Position numbers and translations under genes: made by a program. This document shows, one piece after another, positions 33,966-43,231 of a stretch of DNA of 43,231 nt. This DNA comes from CAYZXK01 sp964482395 (GTDB lineage Bacteria; Planctomycetota; Phycisphaerae; UBA1845; Fen-1342), in assembly GCA_964482395.1 (NCBI GenBank), contig CAYZXK010000154.1:1-43231 (forward strand). The letters are read 5' to 3'. The number at the start of each line of letters is the position of its first letter. Position 1 is the stretch's first letter. The notes beneath the pieces were generated by a model. The model made no database searches. It was not told where the DNA came from and saw only the letters and a program-made list of their open reading frames with translations.

Positions 33966-36110
33966 ATGTCTGACCTACCTCATCCTACCAAGCTGCCCGA
34001 GAACGCTTACGCCGAGCTGAAGCCCGGCGAGACCTACGTGCCGATGATCCCGCCCAACATGACCGTCCCGGAGCTGACGCCCCGGATGTTCATCTTCGGT
34101 CTGATCATGAACGTGGTCTTCTCGATCGCGGCCACTTTCCTGGCCCTCAAGGCCGGTCAGGGGATCGAAACCGCCATCCCGATTTCGATCCTGGCGGTCG
34201 GTCTGTCGGGCTTTCTGCTGAAGGCCGGCGGCCGGGCCAGCTCCATCCTGGAAAACGTCTACATCCTCTCGATCAGCACGACCTCCGGTTATGTGGCGGG
34301 CGGCACCTGTTTCACCATGCCGGCCATCTACATCCTGGAGCTCCATTCCAAACTCCATATGGGCAATCCGGCCCTGTTTCTGGAGATCACCCTGGTGCCG
34401 TTCCTGGGGGCGGTCCTGGGCGTGATCTTCCTGATCCCGTTCCGACGCTACTTTGTCAAGCATATGCACGGCAAGCTGCCCTTTCCCGAGGCCACCGCGA
34501 CCAACGAAATCCTGGTGACCGGGGCCTCCGGCAGCACCACCCAGGCCTGGATCCTCATCTACTCGTTCATCCTCTCGGCCATCTACACCCTGGCGGCCAC
34601 CGCCCTGAAGCTGTTTTCCGACCGGTTCACCACCGGTTTGACCAGGCTGGAGGCCGCCGGCCGGGAGACGGTCACAACTCTGGCCTTCGGCACCACCGGC
34701 CTGTTCGCCACCCTGACCACCAAGATCAAGGCGGTCTTCTCGATGGGGGCCGGGGCCTACTACCTGGGGCTGGGGTTCATCATCGGCCCGCGATACGCCT
34801 CGATCATCTGTGCCGGCTCGCTGCTCTCATGTTTCGTCATCATCCCGCTTCTGGGACAGTTGAGTCTGGAGCAGCTCCAAATACTCAACCCGGCCCTGAA
34901 GGGAACCTCGGTCGACGAGATCTTTTCCGCCATCCCCAAGAACATCGGCATCGGGGCGATCTTCACGGCGGGCATCCTCTCGATCTTGAAGATGTCCGGC
35001 GTCATCGTGACCGCCTTGCGACAGGCTCTAGGCAGTCTGGCTCGCAAGCCGGAGTTGGGCGCGACCGCCGACCGCACCGACCAGGACATCAGCTACGGCG
35101 CGATGGCGGTGATGGGCGTGCTGGTGATTATCGCCATGGTGGTGTTCTTCCGTTTCGTGGCCCTGGCCGGCCTGCCCAACCCGACCTGGCTAACCTTCAT
35201 CTCGATCGTGCTGGCCCTGGTGATTACCTTCCTGTTCACCACCGTTTCCGCCTGGGCGATCGCGATGATCTCGGTCACCCCGATCTCGGGCATGACGGTC
35301 ACCACGATCATCATCACGGCGGTGCTGCTGTCGGCGGCCGGCTTGCCGCGGGGCGACGTCGCCATGTTGGGCGTGCTGCTGGTGGGCGGGGTGGTCTGCA
35401 CCGGGCTATCGCTGGCCGGCGGTCTGATCACCAACTTCAAGCTGGCCTACTGGCTGGGGGCCAGTCCCCGACGCATCACCTGGAACGCGCTGGCCGGCTC
35501 GCTGGTCTCGGCGATCTTCGTCTGCGGCACCATCATGGTCATGGCCTACAAGCCCGGTTACCTCGGCCCTGGCAAGGTGGAGGCCCCCCAGGCCAACATG
35601 ATGGCCAGCGCCCTGGAGAGCTTTTTGGGCACCGGCGAGGTTCCTTGGCTGCTCTACGGCGTCGGGGTGATGATCGCCCTGACCATGCAGTTGGTCGGCA
35701 TCTCCCCGCTGGCGTTCGGACTGGGCATGTACCTCCCGATGTACATCAACACCGGCATCCTGGTGGGCGCCTTCGTGTCGGCGCTGGTCAAAAAGAGCAC
35801 CAAGGACGAGAAACTCTCCAAGGCCCGCAGCAACAAGGGCATCCTGCTCGCCTCCGGCCTGATCGCCGGCGGGGCCATCATGGAGGTGCTGGTCAACTTC
35901 ACCGGTGCCCTGGACGACTTCTTCTGGAATAAGACCGTAATGCCCTCCCTGGATCTGGGTCGCAGAATGCTCGACGCCGGCGTCAACCCCGAACACCTGG
36001 CACGAACCCAGAACTGGCTGGGCCTGGTCCTGTTCCTGCTTCTGTGCGTCTTTGTGTATTTCGACTGTCGGCGAGCCAAGCCCGAGCTGGGCGTAGGCGA
36101 GCTGGGTTAA
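33966..36110 (+). CDS. OPT-family oligopeptide transporter, copy 2
   Basis: This 714-residue membrane transporter is a tandem paralogue of the preceding gene. It shares ENAY-x-ELKPGETYVPM, FLALKAGQGIETAIPIS, GGTCFTMPAIY and TATNEIL, and the region FTTVSAWAIA...ISGMTVTTIIITAV is almost the same in both. Differences gather in the loops, for instance after the third membrane segments and around 210-235, so substrate range may differ. AGAGGGAG precedes ATG 33966. The 152-bp gap from copy 1 is the widest in this run, so it may have its own promoter. The POT gene follows after 10 bp. Confidence 0.92.
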   Translation: MSDLPHPTKLPENAYAELKPGETYVPMIPPNMTVPELTPRMFIFGLIMNVVFSIAATFLALKAGQGIETAIPISILAVGLSGFLLKAGGRASSILENVYILSISTTSGYVAGGTCFTMPAIYILELHSKLHMGNPALFLEITLVPFLGAVLGVIFLIPFRRYFVKHMHGKLPFPEATATNEILVTGASGSTTQAWILIYSFILSAIYTLAATALKLFSDRFTTGLTRLEAAGRETVTTLAFGTTGLFATLTTKIKAVFSMGAGAYYLGLGFIIGPRYASIICAGSLLSCFVIIPLLGQLSLEQLQILNPALKGTSVDEIFSAIPKNIGIGAIFTAGILSILKMSGVIVTALRQALGSLARKPELGATADRTDQDISYGAMAVMGVLVIIAMVVFFRFVALAGLPNPTWLTFISIVLALVITFLFTTVSAWAIAMISVTPISGMTVTTIIITAVLLSAAGLPRGDVAMLGVLLVGGVVCTGLSLAGGLITNFKLAYWLGASPRRITWNALAGSLVSAIFVCGTIMVMAYKPGYLGPGKVEAPQANMMASALESFLGTGEVPWLLYGVGVMIALTMQLVGISPLAFGLGMYLPMYINTGILVGAFVSALVKKSTKDEKLSKARSNKGILLASGLIAGGAIMEVLVNFTGALDDFFWNKTVMPSLDLGRRMLDAGVNPEHLARTQNWLGLVLFLLLCVFVYFDCRRAKPELGVGELG

Positions 36111-36120
36111 GCCGAGCCCC

Positions 36121-37509
36121 ATGGCCGACAGCCTGACACCACCGGCGGCCAAGCCCGGCTGGCGCTTCCCGGCCACTTTCTGGTTCGCCAACGCCGCCGA
36201 GCTGCTGGAGCGGGCCGCTTATTACGGCATGTTCATCACGCTGGCCCGGTATCTCAACCAGGAGATCGGGTTCAGCGACGTGGAGGTCGGCTGGCTCATC
36301 GCCGGCTTCACCTTCATCCTCTACTTCCTCCCAACCCTCATGGGCATCCTGGCCGACAAGATCGGCTTTCGGGCCGCCCTGATGGCGGCTTTCACCCTCC
36401 TGGCGGCCGGCTATGCCTTGCTGGGAAGCTTTCAGCTCAAAGCCACCGCGGTCATCTCGCTGGTGCTGATCATGACCGGCGGAGCGATCGTCAAGCCGGT
36501 CATCTCCGGCACGGCCGCCAAGTGCAGCGATGCCGCCAACCGGGCCCGGGCGATGTCCATCTTCTACATGGTGGTCAACATCGGGTCATTCTCCGGCAAA
36601 GGTTTGGCCGCCGAGCTGAACCTCCGATTGGGGCTGCGCTACATCAACTTCTACGCGGCGGGGATGGCCCTGGCCGCCCTGCTTCTGGTCAGCCTGCTAT
36701 ACCGCAACGTGGACACCGCCGGCATGGGCAAGACCGTCGGCCAGGCCCTGCGCGGGCTGCTGAAGGTGATATTGAATTTCCGCTACCTGAGCCTGCTGTT
36801 GATCGTGGCCGGCTTCTGGGCCATCCAGGGACAACTCTACGCCTCGATGCCGACCTACGTGGAACGCATGCTGGGCACCGGCTACCGACCGGAATGGCTG
36901 GCCAACATCAACCCGGCCGTGGTGGTGCTGCTGGTGGTGCCGATCACCCACCTGGCCCGTCGCCTGCGGCCCGAAAGCTCGATCGGGATCGCCCTGCTCA
37001 TCATTCCCTTCACCGCCCTGATCATCGCACTCACGCCCATGTTTACCCAGCTCGCCGGCGGACCGCTGGACCTCAAGGTCGTCAGCCTGCATCCGCTGAT
37101 TCTGACGCTCGTGATTGGGATAGCCCTTCAGGGCCTGGCGGAGTGTTTCCTCTCGCCACGGTTCTACGAGTACACCTCCAAGCAGGCCCCCCCGGGCGAG
37201 GTGGGGCTGTACATGGGCTACCAGAGCCTGACCACCTGTTTCGCCTGGCTGTTCGGGTTCATCCTGTCGGGGTACCTTCTGAAAGGTTTTTGTCCTGACC
37301 CGCGCACCTTGTCAGCCGCGGACTACGCCCAGTGGCAGGCGGCCCTGGCCGGGCAGGGGGAGATGCCGGCCGCCTACGCTCATGCTCATTACCTGTGGTA
37401 CGCGTTCGCCGCCGTCGGATTCGGCGCGTTTCTGGCCCTGCTGGTCTTCCGGTTTCTGACCGCCTGGATTGATGAGCGACGGGCACAGTCGGGCCGACTC
37501 CCGAGTTGA
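36121..37509 (+). CDS. Proton-dependent oligopeptide transporter (POT/PTR2 type)
   Basis: This 462-residue carrier of about 12 membrane segments should import di- or tripeptides with protons. NAAELLERAAYYGMFITLARYL matches the first-helix POT signature (E-x-x-E-R...YYG), which is proton-coupling in that family. GILADKIGFRAAL is the loop 2-3 motif, and IVKPVISGTAAKCSD resembles the PTR2 family block GGIKP. The QLYASMPTYVERM block is followed by a second half of ordinary MFS type. The start lies 10 bp after OPT copy 2, so they are co-transcribed. With the S9 peptidase next, peptide uptake followed by digestion is the likely theme. Confidence 0.85.
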   Translation: MADSLTPPAAKPGWRFPATFWFANAAELLERAAYYGMFITLARYLNQEIGFSDVEVGWLIAGFTFILYFLPTLMGILADKIGFRAALMAAFTLLAAGYALLGSFQLKATAVISLVLIMTGGAIVKPVISGTAAKCSDAANRARAMSIFYMVVNIGSFSGKGLAAELNLRLGLRYINFYAAGMALAALLLVSLLYRNVDTAGMGKTVGQALRGLLKVILNFRYLSLLLIVAGFWAIQGQLYASMPTYVERMLGTGYRPEWLANINPAVVVLLVVPITHLARRLRPESSIGIALLIIPFTALIIALTPMFTQLAGGPLDLKVVSLHPLILTLVIGIALQGLAECFLSPRFYEYTSKQAPPGEVGLYMGYQSLTTCFAWLFGFILSGYLLKGFCPDPRTLSAADYAQWQAALAGQGEMPAAYAHAHYLWYAFAAVGFGAFLALLVFRFLTAWIDERRAQSGRLPS

Positions 37510-37602
37510 CCGGGCGCGGCCGGGTGGTCCGCGCGGCAACTTGCCTATCGCCGATTGCGGTCTGAAAATGGTCTCTCGGCTTTCAGGCAAGGAGACGAAA
37601 GG

Positions 37603-39666
37603 ATGTGCAAGTACCGTCAGTTCTTAGGCCTAGCGGCATTTCTGCTGACCGGTGGGCTGATCTGCCTCTCGCAAAACCCGCGGCGTACTCACGAGATCAC
37701 GGTCGATGATTATCTGACCCTCCACCCGATCACCGGCTGTGTCGCCTCGCCCGACGGTCGGCAGGTCGCCTTCAGCGAGCTTCGCTGGGGCGAACACGAT
37801 GAGCCGCGACAGACCGAGCTGTGGGTGGTTGACACAGCCGGCGGTCGGCCCACGCGGCTGACCTTTGACCGGGCCAACGACAGTGACCCGCAATGGTCCC
37901 CGGACGGGCAGCGCCTCTACTTTCAGAGCAAGCGGAACCGCGGGGATAAGAAGCCTCCGTACGATGGCAGCACCCAGGTCTGGGTGATCGGGACCCAGCC
38001 GGGCGAGCCGTTGGCCGTGACTTGTGTCAAGGGTGGCATCTTGGCCTACCGGCTTTCCAAGGACGGCCGCACGCTCTACTACACCAAAGAGGGCGAGGAG
38101 GCCGAGAAGGAGTGGAAGGAGCTGCGGAAAAAATACCCGGATATCAAGTTCGGTCACGGCCCAGTCAAGTACACCGAGCTGTGGAAGCTGGACCTGGAAA
38201 ACTGGCGTGAACACAGGCTTCTGACGCCGCAGCGCGTCATCCTGGATTTCTGGGTCGCGCCCGACGACCGCCGGGTCGCCCTGATCACCAGCCCCGACGA
38301 TCGGCTGATCAGCAAGGAGGGCAAGTCCCGGGTGGAAGTATTCGACGCCACCACCGGCCAGACCATCATCCTGCCCGAGCAGCTCTACCGCGATCAGGCC
38401 CCATCGCCGTATGGCTGGGTTGAGAACCTGGCCTGGTCGCCGGACAGCCGGGCATTGGCGTTCACGGTGAGTTTCGACGGTTATCCGACGCAGATTCTGG
38501 TTGCGGAATCGCTCGATGGCCAGCCAGCGGTCCGCATGCTGACCCGGCCGGCCGGCGTCGAGGTGATGGGCACGCTCCAGTGGCTGCCCGGGACTGGCGA
38601 CCTGTGTTTCCTGGGCCAGCAGCGGGCCCGGCAGCGGGTCTACTGCATCGGCCAGGTCCGGGACGGCCGACAAGGCGATTTCCGCGTGCTTACCCCAGGC
38701 GACGTCGTGGTTTTCGCTTACAGCTTCGCCGGCGACGGCCGGCACATGGCCATGGTCAAGAGTGACACTCAGGATCCCGGCAGCCTGTTCTGGGCCGACC
38801 TGGCCAGCCCGGACGCCAGTCCGCTTCAACTGGCCGATCTCAATCCTCAGGTCGACACCTGGAAGCTGCCGCAGATTTCGCTGGTAACCTGGCAGGCTCC
38901 CGATGGAGTCGAGGTAGAGGGCGTGCTCGAGTTGCCGCCGGACTATCAGCCCGGCGGGGGCCGCCTGCCGCTGGTGGTCGAACTGCATGGCGGCCCGACC
39001 GACGCGACCCTCTTCAATCTGCGCTACTGGATTTATGGCAGAACCATCCTGGCCGCCAGGGGCTACGCTTTGCTCAGCCCCAATTACCGCGGCTCGACCG
39101 GCTACGGCGATAAGTTCATGACCGACCTGATCGGGCGCGAAAATGATATTGAAGTCCAGGATATTCTGTCCGGGGTGGACGCGATGATCGAGCGCGGCAT
39201 CGCCGACCCGGACCGTCTGGGAGTGATGGGCTGGAGCAACGGGGGGTTCCTGGTCAACTGCCTGATCACCACCACGCAGCGGTTCAAGGCCGCCAGCACG
39301 GGGGCGGGCGTCTTCGACCAGTTGATGCAATGGGGACTGGAGGACACCCCCGGGCACGTGATCAACTACATGCGCGGCTTGCCGTGGGAGCGCACCGAGG
39401 CGTATGTCCGGGCCTCGCCGGCCTACCGGCTCGGCCGGGTGACCACCCCGACCCTGATTCACGTGGGGGAAAACGACGAGCGTGTGCCGGCGGCGCACGC
39501 TCGGGCGCTGTACCGGGGACTGAAGGAATACACCAGCGTCCCGACCGTGCTGCTGGTCTATCCCGGGGCCGGGCATGGTCTGTCGGTCTCCGATCACCGC
39601 AAAGGCAAGCTGGAATGGGACCTCGCCTGGTTCGACCGCTACCTGCTCGAGCAGCCGCCCGAGTGA
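37603..39666 (+). CDS. S9-family prolyl oligopeptidase/acylaminoacyl-peptidase-like enzyme
   Basis: This serine peptidase of 687 residues has an N-terminal hydrophobic segment (about 8-22, signal peptide or anchor), a beta-propeller (about 40-430) with repeated DGR/DDR-type blades such as QWSPDGQRLYFQS, and a C-terminal alpha/beta-hydrolase domain. The triad is Ser545 in GWSNGG, Asp625 in GENDERVP and His658 in GAGHGLS. The oxyanion region HGGP is present. Such enzymes cut short peptides, often after proline or from acylated ends. I start at ATG 37603, which has AAGGAGA upstream. It is probably exported and would supply peptides to the four transporters upstream. Confidence 0.92.
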   Translation: MCKYRQFLGLAAFLLTGGLICLSQNPRRTHEITVDDYLTLHPITGCVASPDGRQVAFSELRWGEHDEPRQTELWVVDTAGGRPTRLTFDRANDSDPQWSPDGQRLYFQSKRNRGDKKPPYDGSTQVWVIGTQPGEPLAVTCVKGGILAYRLSKDGRTLYYTKEGEEAEKEWKELRKKYPDIKFGHGPVKYTELWKLDLENWREHRLLTPQRVILDFWVAPDDRRVALITSPDDRLISKEGKSRVEVFDATTGQTIILPEQLYRDQAPSPYGWVENLAWSPDSRALAFTVSFDGYPTQILVAESLDGQPAVRMLTRPAGVEVMGTLQWLPGTGDLCFLGQQRARQRVYCIGQVRDGRQGDFRVLTPGDVVVFAYSFAGDGRHMAMVKSDTQDPGSLFWADLASPDASPLQLADLNPQVDTWKLPQISLVTWQAPDGVEVEGVLELPPDYQPGGGRLPLVVELHGGPTDATLFNLRYWIYGRTILAARGYALLSPNYRGSTGYGDKFMTDLIGRENDIEVQDILSGVDAMIERGIADPDRLGVMGWSNGGFLVNCLITTTQRFKAASTGAGVFDQLMQWGLEDTPGHVINYMRGLPWERTEAYVRASPAYRLGRVTTPTLIHVGENDERVPAAHARALYRGLKEYTSVPTVLLVYPGAGHGLSVSDHRKGKLEWDLAWFDRYLLEQPPE

Positions 39667-39723
39667 TGATCGCGGCCGAGGGGGCGATTGGCGCATGCGT
39701 TTGCCCGGCCGAGGTCTGGACCC

Positions 39724-40635
39724 GTGGCCACCACCCCGCTTGAAAAACGATCGCCGGATCAGGAGCTGCTCTCGCCCGAATTCATGACCCGGCTCGAGCG
39801 GCTCGAGATCCTGTCCCGCAAGATTTTCGTCGGGCACATGAAGGGCGAACGCCGCAGCAAGCGGAAGGGGCAGAGCGTCGAGTTCGCCGACTATCGCAAC
39901 TACGTGGTCGGCGATGATCTGCGATTCCTGGACTGGAACATCTACGCCCGCCTGGAACGGCCGCTGCTCAAGCTCTACCTGGAGGAGGAAGACCTCAACG
40001 TCACCATATTGATCGACGTCTCCAAGAGCATGGACTGGGGCGACCCGCACAAAGGGCTGTACGTCAGGCGGGTCGCCGCCGCCCTGGCCTACATCGGCCT
40101 GGTCAACTATGACCGGGTGAACCTGTACGCGTATTCCGACACGCTGTCCCACGAGATGCGCGGGGTCCGCGGACGCCGGCTGACCTCGCAGGTCATTCAG
40201 TTTCTCGAGAGCATCCCCTATCAGGGCCGCTCGAATCTGGCGGCCGTCGCCAAGCGCTTCGCGGTCCGCCACGTCGGCAAAGGCGTGGTGGTGGTCCTGA
40301 GCGACTTTCTGGACAAGGGCGGTTATGCCGACGGAATCCGCTACCTGCTCAGTCGCGACCTGGACCTCTACCTGGTGCAGACCCTTTGCCCCGAGGAACT
40401 CGACCCGCCTCTGGCCGGTGACCTGAAGCTGCGCGACGTCGAAGATGACGACCTGGCCGAGGTCACCATCAGCAAGCCGCTGCTGGACCGTTACCGGTCC
40501 AACCTGCAAGCCTACTGCACGGGCTTGAGGGACTACTGCGTCCGGCGCGGCATCACCTACCTGTTCACAAGCACCCGGGTCGGCTTCGACGTGCTGGTGA
40601 TGGCCTACTTGCGCCAGCGCGGATTATTGCGCTGA
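39724..40635 (+). CDS. DUF58-domain protein (MoxR partner)
   Basis: This cytosolic protein of 303 residues has a DUF58 domain with a VWA-like core. The hallmark GDDLRFLDWNIYAR follows SVEFADYRNYVVGD, and the metal-site-like motif is DVSKS. Such proteins act with MoxR ATPases. I start at GTG 39724 with GAGG upstream; ATG 39784, just before the conserved region, is another choice. It is 57 bp after the S9 gene and 76 bp before the VWA gene. moxR is not next to it but 10 kb upstream on the other strand. Confidence 0.87.
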   Translation: MATTPLEKRSPDQELLSPEFMTRLERLEILSRKIFVGHMKGERRSKRKGQSVEFADYRNYVVGDDLRFLDWNIYARLERPLLKLYLEEEDLNVTILIDVSKSMDWGDPHKGLYVRRVAAALAYIGLVNYDRVNLYAYSDTLSHEMRGVRGRRLTSQVIQFLESIPYQGRSNLAAVAKRFAVRHVGKGVVVVLSDFLDKGGYADGIRYLLSRDLDLYLVQTLCPEELDPPLAGDLKLRDVEDDDLAEVTISKPLLDRYRSNLQAYCTGLRDYCVRRGITYLFTSTRVGFDVLVMAYLRQRGLLR

Positions 40636-40667
40636 AGTCTCGACCGGGACGCTGCGTTGCAACCGGC

Positions 40668-40686
40668 GCCACAGCTTGGCTGTGGC
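40668..40686 (+). repeat. Perfect hairpin between the DUF58 and VWA genes
   Basis: GCCACAGC-TTG-GCTGTGGC is a perfect 8-bp stem with a 3-nt loop. It lies 32 bp after the DUF58 stop and 25 bp before the VWA start. There is no T tract; it could be a processing or stability element, or a weak pause. Confidence 0.4.
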
Positions 40687-40711
40687 CGAAGGTGCCAGAT
40701 AACATGCTGAT

Positions 40712-42742
40712 ATGAGCTTTCTGAATCTGTGGTGGGCCGCCGGCATCGCCGCCATTGTCGTGCCGGTCCTGCTGATCCTGTACTTCCTCAAGCTCCGCCG
40801 ACGCGAGCAGCTCGTGTCGTCCACCCTGCTGTGGAAGCGAGCAGTGCAGGACTTGCAGGTCAATGTGCCCTTCCAGCGACTTCGCAAGAACCTCCTGCTG
40901 TTTCTGCAACTGCTGATACTGGCCGCCGCGATCCTGGCCCTGGCCCGACCTATAATCCACACCGAACTGGCCGACCAGGCCCGAGTCGTCATCCTGATCG
41001 ACCGCTCGGCCTCGATGAACGCCCGCGAAGGGGAAGAGACCCGTTTGGATCAGGCCAAGGAGGAGGCGGTCCGACTGGTGCGCAGCCTGAACCGGCCGCT
41101 GGGGCGCTGGTGGTCGCTTCTGTCTTTTGGTCAGTCCAAGCCCCAGACCCAGGTCATGGTGATCGCATTTGCCGATCGGGCCACCGTGGTTTCTCCGTTC
41201 ACGACCAACACCGGGCAGCTTGTGGACCTGATTCGAAGGATTGAACCCACCGACGGACAAACCGACCTGAGCGAGGCCCTGGAGCTGGCCCAGGCATACA
41301 TGGCGTCAGCGGGCCCCGGGGGGACGGAAACCGAGGCTGCCGCAGCCGGCCCGGAATTTCCGGCGAAGCTGATATTAATATCGGACGGGAAGCTGCCCCG
41401 CGTGGGCAAGACGGTTTCCGCCGGCAGCACCCTGGAGCTGATTCGGGTCGGTCGGGCCCAGGACAACGTCGGCATCACGGCCTTGCGGGCCCAGCGCAGC
41501 TACGAGCGGCCCGAAAACGTGGACGTCTTGCTCACCGTCCGCAACTTCGGTCCCCGCCCGATCGAAACCGACCTATCCGTGTACCTGGACGGGACCATCC
41601 GGTCCGTGAGAACGCTCCGGCTGGCTCAGGCCGGCCCGGTTGGGGCCGAGCCGCCCCGGTCAAGCGACGAGAGCCCGGCGCTGGCCGATACCCAATCGCT
41701 CGGCTTCAGTCTCCCGCTCGACCGGGCGGCGGTGGTCGAAGCTCGCCTTTCACGGCGTGATGCACTTTCGGTGGATAACTCGGCCTTCGCGGTTATTCCG
41801 CCCCCGCGTAAACTCCGCGTCCTGGTGGTCAGCGACGGCCGGTACCCTTTTTTCGGCAGCGTGATTCGGGCTTTGCCACTGGAAGAGTTTCCATTTGTGA
41901 CGCCCGCGGAATATGAGAAGCGACGATCGGAGTACTCGGTCGACGGGCAATCGGCGTTCGACGTGGTTGTTTTCGACAAGTATTCGCCGGACCGCCTGCC
42001 GGCGGGCAATTACCTGTTTCTGGGAGCGGTCCCAAACGTCGAGGGGATCCAGATCGGCCCAGCTTCGCAGAATCACGGCCTGGTATGGTGGGACGAGACC
42101 CACCCGGTTCTCCGCCATGCTGCCCTGGAGTACGTATACGTCGCCGAGAGCCGGACCGTAACGCTTCCACCCCGGGCTCAGGTGTTGGCGGAGGGTCCGG
42201 ATGGGCCGGTGCTATTCCGATACGCCGTCGACGGCCGCCAGTATCTGGTCCTCACCTTCGCCGTTGAAAGCAGCACCTGGTGGAGCAAGCTGAGCTTCGT
42301 GATCTTCATGTACAACGCCATCCGCTACCTGGGCGGCAGCGAATCGGAGATTCAGCCGGACCTGCTGCGACCCGGCGCAACATTGCGAATTCCAGTTCCG
42401 CCTGCCAGCGCTAAGGTCAAGCTGTTCCGTCCGGATGGCGCGAAGGTGACGCTGGTGCCAGATTCGTCCGGGCTGGCCTATTATGGGGGCACAGAGCGGG
42501 TCGGGCTTTATCGGGTCGAGGGCGGCCTGCCTGGCCGGGATCGATTCGCCGTCAACTTGGTAGACGAGTCGGAAAGTGACATAGCTCCGCCGACTGCCCC
42601 GCTGGTACTCGACCACCGTCAGGTCCGCGAGCTGGCCAGCTCGAGGACTGCCACGCCGGAGGTCTGGCGATGGTTCATCGGAGCGGCCCTATTGTTGGTC
42701 CTGCTGGAATGGTGGATCTACAATCGCCGGGTGATGATTTGA
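40712..42742 (+). CDS. BatA-like membrane protein with VWA domain
   Basis: The product of 676 residues begins with the BatA N-terminal domain, two membrane segments at about 6-26 and 60-80 around LKLRRREQLVSSTLLWKRA. A VWA domain follows, with the metal-site motif DRSASM (97-102), then a long beta-rich region (about 240-640) and a last membrane segment (about 652-671). It should sit in the inner membrane with the VWA domain outside or in the periplasm, and work with MoxR and the DUF58 protein. No purine-rich ribosome binding site precedes the ATG at 40712, which is unlike its neighbours. Confidence 0.87.
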   Translation: MSFLNLWWAAGIAAIVVPVLLILYFLKLRRREQLVSSTLLWKRAVQDLQVNVPFQRLRKNLLLFLQLLILAAAILALARPIIHTELADQARVVILIDRSASMNAREGEETRLDQAKEEAVRLVRSLNRPLGRWWSLLSFGQSKPQTQVMVIAFADRATVVSPFTTNTGQLVDLIRRIEPTDGQTDLSEALELAQAYMASAGPGGTETEAAAAGPEFPAKLILISDGKLPRVGKTVSAGSTLELIRVGRAQDNVGITALRAQRSYERPENVDVLLTVRNFGPRPIETDLSVYLDGTIRSVRTLRLAQAGPVGAEPPRSSDESPALADTQSLGFSLPLDRAAVVEARLSRRDALSVDNSAFAVIPPPRKLRVLVVSDGRYPFFGSVIRALPLEEFPFVTPAEYEKRRSEYSVDGQSAFDVVVFDKYSPDRLPAGNYLFLGAVPNVEGIQIGPASQNHGLVWWDETHPVLRHAALEYVYVAESRTVTLPPRAQVLAEGPDGPVLFRYAVDGRQYLVLTFAVESSTWWSKLSFVIFMYNAIRYLGGSESEIQPDLLRPGATLRIPVPPASAKVKLFRPDGAKVTLVPDSSGLAYYGGTERVGLYRVEGGLPGRDRFAVNLVDESESDIAPPTAPLVLDHRQVRELASSRTATPEVWRWFIGAALLLVLLEWWIYNRRVMI

Positions 42743-42860
42743 GGTCGTCGGCCGGCGTCGGAGTCGGCGGCGACCGGCCGCAAGGGGCCCGGAAGCGGCC
42801 CGCTCGGCGGGTGCGGTTGTGCTGCACCGGGGCTTGGCCCCATAACCTACAGGCACGTCA

Positions 42861-43148
42861 ATGAAGGCAGAAGACCTCAAGCCCGGACAGCCAGTACGCG
42901 TCTGGCAGACCATCGACCGACGTGAGAGCGATTGGATTACGCCGGTCGTAGGCACCGTTCAGTCCGTATATCGCGAAAAAACCGGAAGTTGGCACGCTCA
43001 CGGCAAGGACGGCAGGCTTTGGCTTCTCCGCCTGCGTCTGGTCAAGCCGGATGGCGAGACCACCACCCTGGTAGTCGACCACCTCACCCGGATAGAGCTG
43101 CTGGACGAGCTACCCGTCACACACGACCAGGTATCGAGCGGTCGCTGA
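42861..43148 (+). CDS. Hypothetical 95-aa protein
   Basis: I do not recognise a family. The 95-residue product has no signal peptide or membrane segment. It is rich in beta-type sequence: KPGQPVRVWQTI, PVVGTVQSVYRE, RLWLLRLRLVKPDGETTTLVVD. This resembles a small SH3- or KOW-like barrel in its alternation of hydrophobic and charged residues, which is a guess. Only a weak AGG precedes the ATG. It lies 118 bp after the VWA gene on the same strand, with a GGGG-CTTGG-CCCC hairpin in the gap, so it may be a separate transcript. The 83 bases after it contain no gene. Confidence 0.55.
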   Translation: MKAEDLKPGQPVRVWQTIDRRESDWITPVVGTVQSVYREKTGSWHAHGKDGRLWLLRLRLVKPDGETTTLVVDHLTRIELLDELPVTHDQVSSGR

Positions 43149-43231
43149 ATGGCCTGCCACCGCGGCCCGCGGCGGGAACCCCGAGGGTACGGTGTTTTCC
43201 ATCGAGGCTGCTTATGTGGTGACATCTTTGT

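Noticed and set aside
37630..40509. Open minus-strand frame of 959 codons opposite the S9 and DUF58 genes
   Set aside because: High-GC mirror frame; it spans two well-supported plus-strand genes and shows no domain motif.

Overview
The window is about 43 kb of high-GC bacterial chromosome with short intergenic gaps. The best guess for the source is a planctomycete, probably of the Phycisphaerae type. The reasons are a secreted C25 peptidase ending in a dockerin-like Ca-binding tail, many small lineage-type secreted proteins, a DRG/TGS-type GTPase, a MoxR/DUF58/VWA set and tandem OPT transporters. This assignment is inference; no rRNA or tRNA gene was recognised.

Layout. 1-5.6 kb: the 3' end of pdxA, a small lipoprotein, a Spy/CpxP-like secreted protein, a HAD phosphatase, leucyl aminopeptidase (pepA) and folE. 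5.9-10.2 kb: a compact sulfate-uptake operon (RHH regulator, sbp, cysT, cysW, cysA) headed by a promoter overlapped by a perfect 7-bp-arm inverted repeat. 10.3-10.5 kb: a gene-free stretch with a near-consensus promoter, about 100 nt of structured sequence and the only clear hairpin-plus-T-tract terminator I see in the window; this is a candidate small RNA. 10.6-12.6 kb: pyrK and a PhnD-like binding protein. 12.5-15.4 kb, minus strand: GTPase, coaD and a purple-acid-phosphatase-like enzyme. 15.5-17.9 kb: an M24 peptidase and two tandem hemerythrin-like genes, the first lacking half of the expected ligands. 18-24 kb, minus strand: C25 peptidase and the imuA-imuB mutagenesis pair without an adjacent dnaE2. 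24-29 kb: a homocysteine S-methyltransferase, pyrC, an MBOAT acyltransferase and a metallophosphoesterase.

29-42.7 kb: a MoxR ATPase on the minus strand, then on the plus strand an MFS transporter, two tandem OPT oligopeptide transporters, a POT-type transporter, an S9 peptidase, and then the DUF58 and BatA-like VWA genes that normally sit beside moxR. The peptide genes therefore appear embedded in a split MoxR locus. With pepA, the M24 enzyme, the C25 protease and the S9 peptidase, the window suggests a cell well equipped to digest and import peptides.

I found no CRISPR array, insertion sequence, phage gene or recognisable defence system. The most original signals are the candidate sRNA, the RHH/operator module on the sulfate operon, the degenerate/intact hemerythrin pair, the direct repeat over the imuA promoter and the repeat-bearing C25 protease.
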